Of a DNA stretch of 64,000 nucleotides, positions 36,101 through 51,423 are shown piece after piece. The notes under the pieces are model-generated. The model worked only from the letters and a program-made list of their open reading frames with translations. It was not told the origin of the DNA and did no database searches. The stretch is from Locusta migratoria. Its lineage: Eukaryota > Arthropoda > Insecta > Orthoptera > Acrididae. Both the position numbers and the translations under genes were made by a program. The DNA lies in contig JAOYRU010000057.1 in assembly GCA_026315105.1 (NCBI GenBank), forward strand, positions 22,783-86,782, given 5' to 3'. How positions within the stretch are numbered: position 1 is the stretch's first letter; every line of letters starts with the position of its first letter.

Positions 36101-39100
36101 TGGTAGTACATGATAATAAAAAACTATTAATAGATAAATTTGCATTTATTTCGTTATTTGCATTATTGTGCGTTTCCCTGCAAACGCTCTCATTACTATA
36201 TAAGGACCCTGGGAGCCTATACAGACGACAAAATGGACGCTGGAGGACTGCGAGCTGCAAGGCGACTAGTCTGCGAAGTGATTGACCTCAAAAATGGTAG
36301 TACATGATAATAAAAAAACTATTTAAAAGATAAATTTGCATTTATTTCGTTATTTGCATTATTGTGCGTTTCCCTGCAAACGCTCTCATTACTATATAAG
36401 GACCCTGGGAGCCTATACAGACGACAGAATGGACGCTGGAGGACTGCGAGCTGCAAGGCGACTAGTCTGCGAAGTGATTGACCTCTAAAATTGTAGTACA
36501 TGATAATAAAAAACTATTTTAAAGATAAATTTGCATTTATTTCGTTATTTGCATTATTGTGCGTTTCCCTGCAGACGCTCTCATTACTATATTAGGACCC
36601 TGGGAGCCTATACAGACGACAGAATGGACGCTGGAGGGCAGTGAGCTGCCCTGGCGACTAGTCTGCGAAGTGATTGACCTCTAAAATGGTAGTAAATGAT
36701 AATAAAAAACTATTTAAAAGATAAATTTGCATTTATTTCGTTATTTGAATTATTGTGCGTTTCCCAGGAAACGCTCTCATTACTATATAAGGAACCTGGG
36801 GAGCCTATACAGACGACAGAATGGACGCTGGAGTGCAGTGAGCTGCACTGGCGACTAGTCTGCGAGGTGATTGACCTCTAAAATGGTAGTACATGATAAT
36901 AAAAAACTATTTAAAAGATAAATATGCATTTATTTCGTTATTTGCATTATTGTGCGTTTCCCTGCAAACGCTCTCATTTCTATATAAGGACCCTGGGAGC
37001 CTATACAGACGACAGAATGGACGCTGGAGGACTGCGAGCTACAAGGCGACTAGTCTGCGAAGTGATTGACCTCTAAAATGGTAGTACATGATAATAAAAA
37101 CTATTTAAAGATAAATTTGCATTTATTTCGTTATTTTGCATTATTGTGCGTTTCCCTGCAAACGCTCTCATTACCAATATAAGGACCCTGGGAGCCTATA
37201 CAGACGACAGAATGGACGCTGGAGGACTGCGAGCTTGCAAGGCGACTAGTCTGCGAAGTGATTGACATCTAAAATGGTTGTACATGATAATAAAAAAACT
37301 ATTTAAAACATAAATTTGCATTTATTTCGTTATTTGCATTATTGCACGTTTCCCTGCAAACGCTCTCATTACTATATAAGGACCAAGGAAGCTTATACAG
37401 ACGACAGAATGGACGCTGGAGGGCAATGAGCTGCACTGGCGGCTAGTCTGCGAAGTGATTGACATCTAAAATGGTAGTACATGATAATAAAAAACTATTT
37501 AAAAGATGAATTTGCATTTATTTCGTTATTTGCATTATTGTGCGTTTCCCTGCAAACGCTCTCATTTCTATATAAGGACCAAGGAAGCTTATACAGACGA
37601 CAGAATGGACGCTGGTTGGCAGTGAGCTGCACTGGCGGCTAGTCTGCGAAGTGATTGACCTCTAAAATGGTAGTACATGATAATAAAAAACTATTTAAAA
37701 GATAAATTTGCATTTATTTCGTTATTTGCATTATTGTGCGATTCCCAGGAAACGCTCTCATTACTATATAAGGACTCTGGGAGCCTATACAGACGACAGA
37801 ATGGACGCTGGAGTGCAGTGAGCTGCACTGGCGACTAGTCTGCGAAGTGATTGACCTCTAAAATGGTAGTACATGATAATAAAAAACTATTTAAAAGAGA
37901 AATTTGCATTTATTTCGTTATTTGCATTATTGTGCGTTTCCCTGCAAACGCTCTCATTTCTATATAAGGACCAAGGAAGCTTATACAGACGACAGAATGG
38001 ACGCTGGCGGGCAGTGAGCTGCACTGGCGACTAGTCTGCGAAGTGATTGACATCTAAAATGGTAGTACATGATAATAAAAAACAATTTAAAAGATAAGTT
38101 TGCATTTATTTCGTTATTTGCATTATTGTGCGTTTCCCAGGAAACGCTCTCATTACTATATAAGGACCCTGGGAGCCTATACAGACGACAGAATGGACGC
38201 TGGAGTGCAGTGAGCTGCACTGGCGACTAGTCTGCGAAGTGATTGACATCTAAAATGGTAGTACATGATAATAAAAAACTATTTAAAAGATAAATTTGCA
38301 TTTATTTCGTTATTTTCATTATTGTGCGTTTCCCTGCAAACGCTCTCATTACTATATAAGGACCCTGGGAGCCTATACAGACGACAGAATGGACGCTGGA
38401 GGACTGCGAGCTGCAAGGCGACTAGTCTGCGAAGTGATTGACCTCTAAAATGGTAGTAAATGATAATAAAAAACTATTTAAAAGATAAATTTGCATTTAT
38501 TTCGTTATTTGCATTATTGTGCGTTTCCCAGGAAACGCTCTCATTACTATATAAGGACCCTGGGAGCCTATACAGACGACAGAATGGACGCTGGAGGACT
38601 GCGAGCTGCAAGGCGACTAGTCTGCGAAGTGATTGACCTCTAAAATGGTAGTACATGATAATAAAAAACTATTTAAAAGATAAATTTGCATTTATTTCGT
38701 TATTTGCATTATTGTGCGTTTCCCTGCAAACGCTCCCATTACTATATAAGGACCCTGGGAGCCTATACAGACGACAGAATGGACGCTGGAGGACTGCGAG
38801 CTGCAAGGCGACTAGTCTGCGAAGTGATTGACCTCTAAAATGGTAGTACATGATAATAAAAAACTATTTAAAAGATAAATTTGCATTTATTTCGTTATTT
38901 GCATTATTGTGCGTTTCCCTGCAAACGCTCTCATTACTATATAAGGACCCTGGGAGCCTATAAAGACGACAGAATGGACGCTGGAGGACTGCGAGCTGCT
39001 AGGCGACTAGTCTGCGAAGTGATTGATCTCTAAAATGGTAGTAAATGATAATAAAAAAACTATTTAAAAGAGATATTTGCATTTATTTCGTTATTTGCAT

Positions 39101-42100
39101 TATTGTGTGTTTCCCTGCAAACGCTCTCGTTACTATATTAGGACCCTGGGAGCCTATACAGACGACAGAATGGACGCTGGAGGGCTGCGAGCTGCACTGG
39201 CGACTAGTCTGCGAAGTAATTGACCTCTAAAATGGTAGTACATGATCATAAAAAACTATTTAAAAGAGAAATTTGCATTTATTCCGTTATTTGCATTATT
39301 GTGCGTTTCCCTGCAAACGCTCTCATTACTATATAAGGAACCTGGGAGCCTATACAGACGACAGATTGGACACTGGAGGGCTGCTAGCTGCACTGGCGAC
39401 TAGTCTGCGAAATGATTGACTTCTAAAATGGTAGTACATGATAATAAAAACTATTTAAAAGATAAATTTGCATTTATTTCGTTATTTGCATTATTGTGCG
39501 TTTCCCTGCAAGCGCTCTCATTACTATATAAGGACCCTGGGAGCCTATACAGACGACAGAATGGACGTTGGAGGGCTGCGAGCTGCACTGGCGAGCAATC
39601 TGCGAAGTGATTGCCCTCTAAAATGGTAGTACATGATAATAAAAAGCTATTAAAAAAATAATTTAGCATTTATTTCCTTATTTGCATTATTGTGTGTTTC
39701 CCTGCAAACGCTCTCATTACTATATAAGGAACCTGGGAGCCTATACAGACGACAGATTGGACACTGGAGGGCTGCTAGCTGCACTGGCGACTAGTCTGCG
39801 AAATGATTGACTTCTAAAATGGTAGTACATGATAATAAAAACTATTTAAAAGATAAATTTGCATTTATTTCGTTATTTGCATTATTGTGCGTTTCCCTGC
39901 AAGCGCTCTCATTACTATATAAGGACCCTGGGAGACTATACAGACGACAGAATGGACGCTGGAGGACTGCGAGCTGCAAGGCGACTAGTCTGCGAAGTGA
40001 TTGACATCTAAAATGGTTGTACATGATAACAAAAAACTATTTAAAAGATAAATTTGCAATTATTTCGTTATTTGCATTATTGTGCGTTTCCCTGCAAACG
40101 CTCTCATTTCTATATAAGGACCAAGGAAGCTTATACAGACGACAGAATGGACGCTGGAGGGCAGTGAGCTGCACTGGCGGCTAGTCTGCGAAGTGATTGA
40201 CATCTAAAATGGTAGTACATGATAATAAAAAACTATTTAAAAGATAAATTTGCCTTTATTTCGTTATTTGCATTATTGTGCGTTTCCCTGCAAACGCTCT
40301 CATTACTATATAAGGACCCTGGGAGCCTATACAGACGACAAAATGGACGCTGGAGGACTGCGAGCTGCAAGGCGACTAGTCTGCGAAGTGATTGACCTCA
40401 AAAATGGTAGTACATGATAATAAAAAACTATTTAAAAGATAAATTTGCATTTATTTCGTTATTTGAATTATTGTGCGTTTCCCAGGAAACGCTCTCATTA
40501 CTATATAAGGACCCTGGGAGCCTATACAGACGACAGAATGGACGCTGGAGTGCAGTGAGCTGCACTGGCGACTAGTCTGCGAGGTGATTGACCTCTAAAA
40601 TGGTAGCACATGATAATAAAAAACTATTTAAAAGATAAATATGCATTTATTTCGTTATTTGCATTATTGTGCGTTTCCCTGCAAACGCTCTCATTTCTAT
40701 ATAAGGACCCTGGGAGCCTATACAGACGACAGAATGGACGCTGGAGGACTGCGAGCTACAAGGCGACTAGTCTGCGAAGTGATTGACCTCTAAAATGGTA
40801 GTACATGATAATAAAAACTATTTAAAAGATAAATTTGCATTTATTTCGTTATTTGCATTATTGTGCGTTTCCCTGCAAACGCTCTCATTACCATATAAGG
40901 ACCCTGGGAGCCTATACAGACGACAGAATGGACGCTGGAGGACTGCGAGCTGCAAGGCGACTAGTCTGCGAAGTGATTGACATCTAAAATGGTTGTACAT
41001 GATAATAAAAAACTATTTAAAAGATAAATTTGCATTTATTTCGTTATTTGCATTATTGTGCGTTTCCCTGCAAACGCTCTCATTACTATATAAGGACCAA
41101 GGAAGCTTATACAGACGACAGAATGGACGCTGGAGGGCAATGAGCTGCACTGGCGGCTAGTCTGCGAAGTGATTGACATCTAAAATGGTAGTACATGATA
41201 ATAAAAAACTATTTAAAAGATGAATTTGCATTTATTTCGTTATTTGCATTATTGTGCGTTTCCCTGCAAACGCTCTCATTACTATATAAGGACCCTGGGA
41301 GCCTATACAGACGACAAAATGGACGCTGGAGGACTGCGAGCTGCAAGGCGACTAGTCTGCGAAGTGATTGACCTCAAAAATGGTAGTACATGATAATAAA
41401 AGACTATTTAAAAGATAAATTTGCATTTATTTCGTTATTTGCATTATTGTGCGTTTCCCTGCAAACGCTCTCATTACTATATAAGGACCCTGGGAGCCTA
41501 TACAGACGACAGAACGGACGCTGGAGGACTGCGAGCTGCAAGGCGACTAGTCTGCGAAGTGATTGACCTCTAAAATTGTAGTACATGATAATAAAAAACT
41601 ATTTTAAAGATAAATTTGCATTTATTTCGTTATTTGCATTATTGTGCGTTTCCCTGCAGACGCTCTCATTACTATATTAGGACGCTGGGAGCCTATACAG
41701 GCGACAGAATGGACGCTGGAGGGCAGTGAGCTGCCCTGGCGACTAGTCTGCGAAGTGATTGACCTCTAAAATGGTAGTAAATGATAATAAAAAACTATTT
41801 AAAAGATAAATTTGCATTTATTTCGTTATTTGAATTATTGTGCGTTTCCCAGGAAACGCTCTCATTACTATATAAGGACCCTGGGAGCCTATACAGACGA
41901 CAGAATGGACGCTGGAGTGCAGTGAGCTGCACTGGCGACTAGTCTGCGAGGTGATTGACCTCTAAAATGGTAGTACATGATAATAAAAAACTATTTAAAA
42001 GATAAATATGCATTTATTTCGTTATTTGCATTATTGTGCGTTTCCCTGCAAACGCTCTCATTTCTATATAAGGACCCTGGGAGCCTATACAGACGACAGA

Positions 42101-45100
42101 ATGGACGCTGGAGGACTGCGAGCTACAAGGCGACTAGTCTGCGAAGTGATTGGTCTCTAAAATGGTAGTACATGATAATAAAAACTATTTAAAAGATAAA
42201 TTTGCATTTATTTCGTTATTTGCATTATTGTGCGTTTCCCTGCAAACGCTCTCATTACCATATAAGGACCCTGGGAGGCCTATACAGACGACAGAATGGA
42301 CGCTGGAGGACTGCGAGCTGCAAGGCGACTAGTCTGCGAAGTGATTGACATCTAAAATGGTTGTACATGATAATAAAAAACTATTTAAAAGATAAATTTG
42401 CATTTATTTCGTTATTTGCATTATTGTGCGTTTCCCTGCAAACGCTCTCATTACTATATAAGGACCAAGGAAGCTTATACAGACGACAGAATGGACGCTG
42501 GAGGGCAATGAGCTGCACTGGCGGCTAGTCTGCGAAGTGATTGACATCTAAAATGGTAGTACATGATAATAAAAAACTATTTAAAAGATGAATTTGCATT
42601 TATTTCGTTATTTGCATTATTGTGCGTTTCCCTGCAAACGCTCTCATTTCTATATAAGGACCAAGGAAGCTTATACAGACGACAGAATGGACGCTGGAGG
42701 GCAGTGAGCTGCACTGGCGGCTAGTCTGCGAGGGTGATTGACCTCTAAAATGGTAGTACATGATAATAAAAAACTATTTTAAAGATAAATTTGCATTTAT
42801 TTCGTTATTTGCATTATTGTGCGTTTCCCTGCAGACGCTCTCATTACTATATTAGGACGCTGGGAGCCTATACAGACGACAGAATGGACGCTGGAGGACT
42901 GCGAGCTACAAGGCGACTAGTCTGCGAAGTGATTGACCTCTAAAATGGTAGTAAAAGATAATAAAAAACTATTTAAAAGATAAATTTGCATTTATTTCGT
43001 TATTTGAATTATTGTGCGTTTCCCAGGAAACGCTCTCATTACTATATAAGGACCCTGGGAGCCTATACAGACGACAGAATGGACGCTGGAGTGCAGTGAG
43101 CTGCACTGGCGACTAGTCTGCGAGGTGATTGACCTCTAAAATGGTAGTACATGATAATAAAAAACTATTTAAAAGATGAATTTGCATTTATTTTGTTATT
43201 TGCATTATTGTGCGTTTCCCTGCAAACGCTCTCATTTCTATATAAGGACCAAGGAAGCTTATACAGACGACAGGATGGACGCTGGAGGGCAGTGAGCTGC
43301 ACTGGCGGCTAGTCTGCGAAGTGATTGACCTCTAAAATGGTAGTACATGATAATAAAAAACTATTTAAAAGATAAATTTGCATTTATTTCGTTATTTGCA
43401 TTATTGTGCGTTTCCCAGGAAACGCTCTCATTACTATATAAGGACCCTGGGAGCCTATACAGACGACAGAATGGACGCTGGAGTGCAGTGAGCTGCACTG
43501 GCGACTGGTCTGCGAAGTGATTGACCTCTAAAATGGTAGTACATGATAATAAAAAAACTATTTAAAAGATAAATTTGAATTATTTCGTTATTTGCATTAT
43601 TGTGCGTTTCCCTGCAAACGCTCTCATTACTATATAAGGACCCTGGGACCCTATACAGACGACAGAATGGACGCTGGAGGGCAGTGAGCTGCACTGGCGA
43701 CTAGTCTGCGAAGTGATTGACCTCTAAAATGGTAGTACATGATAATAAAAAACTATTTAAAAGAGAAATTTGCATTTATTTCGTTATTTGCATTATTGTG
43801 CGTTTCCCTGCAAACGCTCTCATTTCTATATAAGGACCAAGGAAGCTTATACAGACGACAGAATGGACGCTGGAGGGCAGTGAGCTGCACTGGCGACTAG
43901 TCTGCGAAGTGATTGACATCTAAAATGGTAGTACATGATAATAAAAAACTATTTAAAAGATAAGTTTGCATTTATTTCGTTATTTGCATTATTGTGCGTT
44001 TCCCAGGAAACGCTCTCATTACTATATAAGGACCCTGGGAGCCTATACAGACGACAGAATGGACGCTGGAGTGCAGTGAGCTGCACTGGCGACTAGTCTG
44101 CGAAGTGATTGACATCTAAAATGGTAGTACATGATAATAAAAAACTATTTAAAAGATAAATTTGCATTTATTTCGTTATTTTCATTATTGTGCGTTTCCC
44201 TGCGAACGCTCTCATTACTATATAAGGACCCTGGGAGCCTATACAGACGACAGAATGGACGCTGGAGGACTGCGAGCTGCAAGGCGACTAGTCTGCGAAG
44301 TGATTGACCTCTAAAATGGTAGTAAATGATAATAAAAAACTATTTAAAAGATAAATTTGCATTTATTTCGTTATTTGCATTGTTGTGCGTTTCCCAGGAA
44401 ACGCTTTCATTACTATATAAGGACCCTGGGAGCCTATACAGACGACAGAATGGACGCTGGAGGACTGCGAGCTGCAAGGCGACTAGTCTGCGAAGTGATT
44501 GACCTCTAAAATGGTAGTACATGATAATAAAAAACTATTTAAAAGATAAATTTGCATTTATTTCGTTATTTGCATTATTGTGCGTTTCCCGGGAATCGCT
44601 CTCATTTCTATATAGGGACCCTGGGAACCTATACAGACGACAGAATGGACGCTGGAGGACTGCGAGCTGCAAGGCGACTAGTCTGCGAAGTGATTGACCT
44701 CTAAAATGGTAGTACATGATAATAAAAAACTATTTAAAAGATAAATTTGCATTTATTTCGTTACTTGCATTATTGTGCGTTTCCCGGGAAACGCTCTCAT
44801 TTCTATATAGGGACTCTGGGAGCCTATACAGACGACAGAATGGACGCTGGAGGACTGCGAGCTGCAAGGCGACTAGTCTGCGAAGTGATTGACCTCTAAA
44901 ATGGTAGTACAGGAAAATAAAAAACTATTTAAAAGATAAATTTGCATTTATTTCGTTATTTGCATTATTGTGCGTTTCCCGGGAAACGCTCTCATTTCTA
45001 TATAGGGACCCTGGGAGCCTATACAGACGACAGAATGGACGCTGGAGGACTGCGAGCTGCAAGGGGACTAGTCTGCGAAGTGATTGACCTCTAAAATGGT

Positions 45101-46727
45101 AGTACATGAAAATAAAAAACTATTTAAAAGATAAATTTGCATTTATTTCGTTACTTGCATTATTGTGCGTTTCCCTGCAAACGCTCTCATTACTATATAA
45201 GGACCCTGGGAGCCTATAAAGACGACAGAATGGACGCTGGAGGACTGCGAGCTGCTAGGCGACTAGTCTGCGAAGTGATTGACCTCTAAAATGGTAGTAC
45301 ATGATAATAAAAAACTATTTAAAAGATAAATTTGCATTTATTTCGTTATTTGCATTATTGTGCGTTTCCCTGCAAACGCTCTCATTACCATATAAGGACC
45401 CTGGGAGCCTATACAGACGACAGAATGGACGCTGGAGGACTGCGAGCTGCAAGGCCACTAGTCTGCGAAGTGATTGACATCTAAAATGGTTGTACATGAT
45501 AATAAAAAACTATTTAAAAGATAAATTTGCATTTATTTCGTTATTTGCATTATTGTGCGTTTCCCTGCAAACGCTCTCATTACTATATAAGGACCCTGGG
45601 AGCCTATACAGACGACAGAATGGACGCTGGAGTGCAGTGAGCTGCACTGGCGACTAGTCTGCGAAGTGATTGACATCTAAAATGGTAGTACATGATAATA
45701 AAAAACTATTTAAAAGATAAATTTGCATTTATTTCGTTATTTGCATTATTGTGCGTTTCCCTGCAAACGCTCTCATTACTATATAAGGACCCTGGGAGCC
45801 TATACAGAAGACAGAATGGACGCTGGAGGACTGCGAGCTGCAAGGCGACTAGTCTGCGAAGTGATTGACCTCTAAAATGGTAGTAAATGATAATAAAAAA
45901 CTATTTAAAAGATAAATTTGCATTTATTTCGTTATTTGCATTATTGTGCGTTTCCCAGGAAACGCTCTCATTACTATATAAGGACCCTGGGAGCCTATAC
46001 AGACGACAGAATGGACGCTGGAGGACTGCGAGCTGAAAGGCGACTAGTCTGCGAAGTGATTGACCTCTAAAATGGTAGTACATGATAATAAAAAACTATT
46101 TAAAAGATAAATTTGCATTTATTTCGTTATTTGCATTATTGTGCGTTTCCCTGCAAACGCTCTCATTACTATATAAGGACCCTGGGAGCCTATACAGACG
46201 ACAGAATGGACGCTGGAGGACTGCGAGCTGCAAGGCGACTAGTCTGCGAAGTGATTGACCTCTAAAATGGTAGTACATGATAATAAAAAACTATTTAAAA
46301 GATAAATTTGCATTTATTTCGTTATTTGCATTATTGTGCGTTTCCGGGGAAACATTCTCATTACTATATAAGGACCCTGGGAGCCTATACAGACGACAGA
46401 ATGGACGCTGGAGGACTGCGAGCTGCAAGGGGACTAGTCTGCGAAGTGATTGACCTCTCAAATGGTAGTACATGATAATAAAAAACTATTTAAAAGATAA
46501 ATTTGCATTTATTTCGTTATTTGCATTATTGTGCGTTTCCCTGCAAACGCTCTCATTACTATATAAGGACCCTGGGAGCCTATAAAGACGACAGAATGGA
46601 CGCTGGAGGACTGCGAGCTGCTAGGCGACTAGTCTGCGAAGTGATTGACCTCTAAAATGGTAGTACATGATAATAAAAAACTATTTAAAAGATAAATTTG
46701 CATTTATTTCGTTATTTGCATTATTGT

Positions 46728-46745
46728 GCGTTTCCCGGGAAACGC
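46728..46745 (+). repeat. Perfect 18-bp palindrome in a satellite monomer (representative)
   Basis: GCGTTTCCCGGGAAACGC is its own reverse complement. It occurs only in monomers combining the cccggg centre with an intact aaacgc right arm. The commoner aaacac variant keeps a 14-bp palindrome (GTTTCCCGGGAAAC). Left-type monomers with ctgcaaacgc retain only 6-bp arms GCGTTT and AAACGC. Confidence 0.9.
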
Positions 46746-49700
46746 TCTCATTACTATATAAGGACCCTGGGAGCCTATACAGACGACAGAATGGACGCTG
46801 GAGGACTGCGAGCTGCCAAGCGACTAGTCTGCGAAGTGATTGACCTCTAAAATGGTAGTACATGATAATAAAAAACTATTTAAAAGATAAATTTGCATTT
46901 ATTTCGTTATTTGCATTATTGTGCGTTTCCTGCAAACGCTCTCATTACTATATAAGGACCCTGGGAGCCGATAAAGACGACAGAATGGACGCTGGAGGAC
47001 TGCGAGCTGCAAGGCGACTAGTCTGCGAAGTGATTCACCTCTAAAATGGTATTACATGATAATAAAAAACTATTTAAAAGATAAATTTGCATTTATTTCG
47101 TTATTTGCATTATTGTGCGTTTCCCGGGAAACACTCTCATTACTATATAAGGACCCTGGGAGCCTATACAGATGACAGAATGGACGCTGGAGGACTGCGA
47201 GCTGCAAGGCGACTAGTCTGCGAAGTGATTGACCTCTAAAATGGTAGTACATGATAATAAAAAACTATTTAAAAGATAAATTTGCATTTATTTCGTTATT
47301 TGCATTATTGTGCGTTTCCCGGGAAACACTCTCATTACTATATAAGGACCCTGGGAGCCTATACAGACGACAGAATGGACGCTGGAGGACTGCGAGCTGC
47401 AAGGCGACTAGTCTGCGAAGTGATTGACCTCTAAAATGGTAGTACATGATAATAAAAAACTATTTAAAAGATAAATTTGCATTTATTTCGTTATTTGCAT
47501 TATTGTGCGTTTCCCTGCAAACGCTCTCATTACTATATAAGGACCCTGGGAGCCTATACAGACGACAGAATGGACGCTGAAGGACTGCGAGCTGCAAGGT
47601 GACTAGTCTGCGAATTGATTGACCTCTAAAATGGTAGTACATGATAATAAAAAACTATTTAAAAGATAAATTTGCATTTATTTCGTTATTTGCATTATTG
47701 TGCGTTTCCCGGGAAACGCTCTCATTACTATATAAGGACCCTGGGAGCCTATACAGACGACAGAATGGACGCTGGAGGACTGCGAGCTGCAAGGGGACTA
47801 GTCAGCGAAGTGATTGACCTCTAAAATGGTAGTACATGATAATAAAAAAACTATTTAAAAGATAAATATACATTTATTTCGTTATTTGCATTATTGTGCG
47901 TTTCCCTGCAAACGGTCTCATTACTATATATGGACCCTGGGAGCCTAAAAAGACGACAGAATGGACGCTGGAGGACTGCGAGCTTCAAGGCGACTAGTCT
48001 GCGAAGTGATTGACCTCTAAAATGGTAGTACATGATAATAAAAAGCTATTTAAAAGATAAATTTGCATTTATTTCGTTATTTGCATTATTGTGCGTTTCC
48101 CGGGAAACGCTCTCATTACTATATAAGGACCCTGGGAGCCTATAAAGAAGACAGAATGGACGCTGGAGGACTGCGAGCTGCAAGGCGACTAGTCTGCGAA
48201 GTGATTGACCTCTAAAATGGTAGTACATGATAATAAAAAACTATTTAAAAGATAAATTTGCATTTATTTCGTTATTTGCATTATTGTGCGTTTCCCTGCA
48301 AACGCTCTCATTACTATATAAGGACCCTGGGAGCCTATAAAGACGACAGAATGGACGCTGGAGGACTGCGAGCAGCAAGGCGACTAGTCTGCGAAGTGAT
48401 TGACCTCTAAAATGGTAGTACATGATAATAAAAAACTATTTAAAAGTTAAATTTGCATTTATTTCTTTATTTGCATTATTGTGCGTTTCCCGGGAAACGC
48501 TCTCATTACTATATAAGGACCCTGGGAGCCTATACAGACGACAGAATGGACGCTGGAGGACTGCGAGCTGCAAGGGGACTAGTCTGCGAAGTGATTGACC
48601 TCTAAAATGGTAGTACATGATAATAAAAAACTATTTAAAAGATAAATTTGCATTTATTTCGTTATTTGCATTATTGTGCGTTTCCCTGCAAACGCTCTCA
48701 TTACTATATAAGGACCCTGGGAGCCTATAAAGACGACAGAATGGACGCTGGAGGACTGCGAGCTGCAAGGCGACTAGTCTGCGAAGTGATTGACCTCTAA
48801 AATGGTAGTACATGATAATAAAAAACTATTTAAAAGATAAATTTGCATTTATTTCGTTATTTGCATTATTGTGCGTTTCCCTGCATACGCTCTCATTACT
48901 ATATGAGGACCCTGGGAGCCTATACAGACGACAGAATGGACGCTGGAGGACTGCGAGCTGCAAGGCGACTAGTCTGCGAAGTGATTGACCTCTAAAATGG
49001 TAGTACATGATAATAAAAAACTATTTAAAAGATAAATTTGCATTTATTTCGTTATTTGCATTATTGTGCGTTTCCCGGGAAACACTCTCATTACTATATA
49101 AGGACGCTGGGAGCCTATACAGACGACAGAATGGACGCTGGAAGACTGCGAGCTGCAAGGCGACTAGTCTGCGAAGTGATTGACCTCTAAAATGGTAGTA
49201 CATGATAATAAAAAACTATTTAAAAGATAAATTTGCATTTATTTCGTTATTTGCATTATTGTGCGTTTCCCGGGAAACCCTCTCATTACTATATAAGGAA
49301 CCTGGGAGCCTATACAGACGACAGAATGGACGCTGGAGGACTGCGAGCTGCAAGGCGACTAGTCTGCGAAGTGATTGACCTCTAAAATGGTAGTACATGA
49401 TAATAAAAAACTATTTAAAAGATAAATTTGCATTCATTTCGTTATTTGCATTATTGTGCGTTTCCCTGCAAACGCTCTCATTACTATATAAGGACCCTGG
49501 GAGCCTATAAAGACGACAGAATGGACGCTGGAGGACTGCGAGCAGCAAGGCGACTAGTCTGCGAAGTGATTGACCTCTAAAATGGTAGTACATGATAATA
49601 AAAAACTATTTAAAAGATAAATTTGCATTTATTTCGTTATTTGCATTATTGTGCGTTTCCCGGGAAACACTCTCATTACTATATAAGGACCCTGGGAGCC

Positions 49701-51423
49701 TATACAGACGACAGAATGGACGCTGGAGGACTGCGAGCTGCAAGGCGACTAGTCTGCGAAGTGATTGACCTCTAAAATGGTAGTACATGATATTAAAAAA
49801 CTATTTAAAAGATAAATTTGCATTTATTTCGTTATTTGCATTATTGTGCGTTTCCCTGCAAACGCTCTCATTACTATATAAGGACCCTGGGAGCCTATAC
49901 AGACGACAGAATGGACGCTGGAGGACTGCGAGCTGCAAGGCGACTAGTGTGCGAAGTGATTGACCTCTAAAATTGTAGTACATGATAATAAAAAACTATT
50001 TAAAAGATAAATTTGCATTTATTTCGTTATTTGCATTATTGTGCGTTTCCCGGAGAACACTCTCATTACTATATAAGGACCCTGGGAGCCTATACAGACG
50101 ACAGAATGGACGCTGGAGGACTGCGAGCTGCAAGGCGAGTAGTCTGCGAAGTGATTGACCTCTAAAATGGTAGTACATGATAATAAAAAACTATTTAAAA
50201 GATAAATTTGCATTTATTTCGTTATTTGCATTATTGTGCGTTTCCCTGCAAACGCTCTCATTACTATAAAAGGACCCTGGGAGCCTATACAGACGACAGA
50301 ATGGACGCTGGAGGACTGCGAGCTGCAAGGCGACTAGTCTGCGAAGTGATTGACCTCTAAAATGGTAGTACATGATAATAAAAAACTATTTAAAAGATAA
50401 ATTTGCATTTATTTCGTTATTTGCATTATTGTGCGTTTCCCTGCAAACGCTCTCATTACTATTTAAGGACCCTGGGAGCCTATACAGACGACAGAATGGA
50501 CGCTGGAGGACTGCGAGCTGCAAGGCGACTAGTCTGCGAAGTGATTGACCTCTAAAATGGTAGTACATGATAATAAAAAACTATTTAAAAGATAAATTTG
50601 CATTTATTTCGTTATTTGCATTATTGTGCGTTTCCCGGGAAACACTCTCATTACTATATAAGGACCCTGGGAGCCTATACAGACGACAGAATGGACGCTG
50701 GAGGACTGCGAGCTGCAAGGCGACTAGTCTGCGAAGTGATTGACCTCAAAAATGGCAGTACATGATAATAAAAAACTATTTAAAAGATAAATTTGCATTT
50801 ATTTCGTTATTTGCATTATTGTGCGTTTCCCTGCAAACGCTCTCATTACTATATAAGGACCCTGGGAGCCTATACAGACGACAGAATGGACGCTGGAGGA
50901 CTGCGAGCTGCAAGGCGACTAGTCTGCGAAGTGATTGACCTCTAAAATGGTAGTACATGATAATAAAAAACTATTTAAAAGATGAATTTGCATTTATTTC
51001 GTTATTTGCATTATTGTGCGTTTCCCGGGAAACACTCTCATTACTATATAAGGACCCTGGGAGCCTATACAGACGACAGAATGGACGCTGGAGGACTGCG
51101 AGCTGCAAGGCGACTAGTCTGCGAAGTGATTGACCTCAAAAATGGTAGTACATGATAATAAAAAACTATTTAAAAGATAAATTTGCATTTATTTCGTTAT
51201 TTGCATTATTGTGCGTTTCCCTGCAAACGCTCTCATTACTATATAAGGACCCTGGGAGCCTATACAGACGACAGAATGGACGCTGGAGGACTGCGAGCTG
51301 CAAGGCGACTAGTCTGCGAAGTGGTTGACCTCTAAAATGGTAGTACATGATAATAAAAAACTATTTAAAAGATAAATTTGCATTTATTTCGTTATTTGCA
51401 TTATTGTGCGTTTCCCGGGAAAC

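Noticed and set aside
46728..46745. STAT or E2F binding site in the palindrome
   Set aside because: TTCCCGGGAA resembles such sites only loosely, and any short palindrome would. Without binding data it is not annotated.
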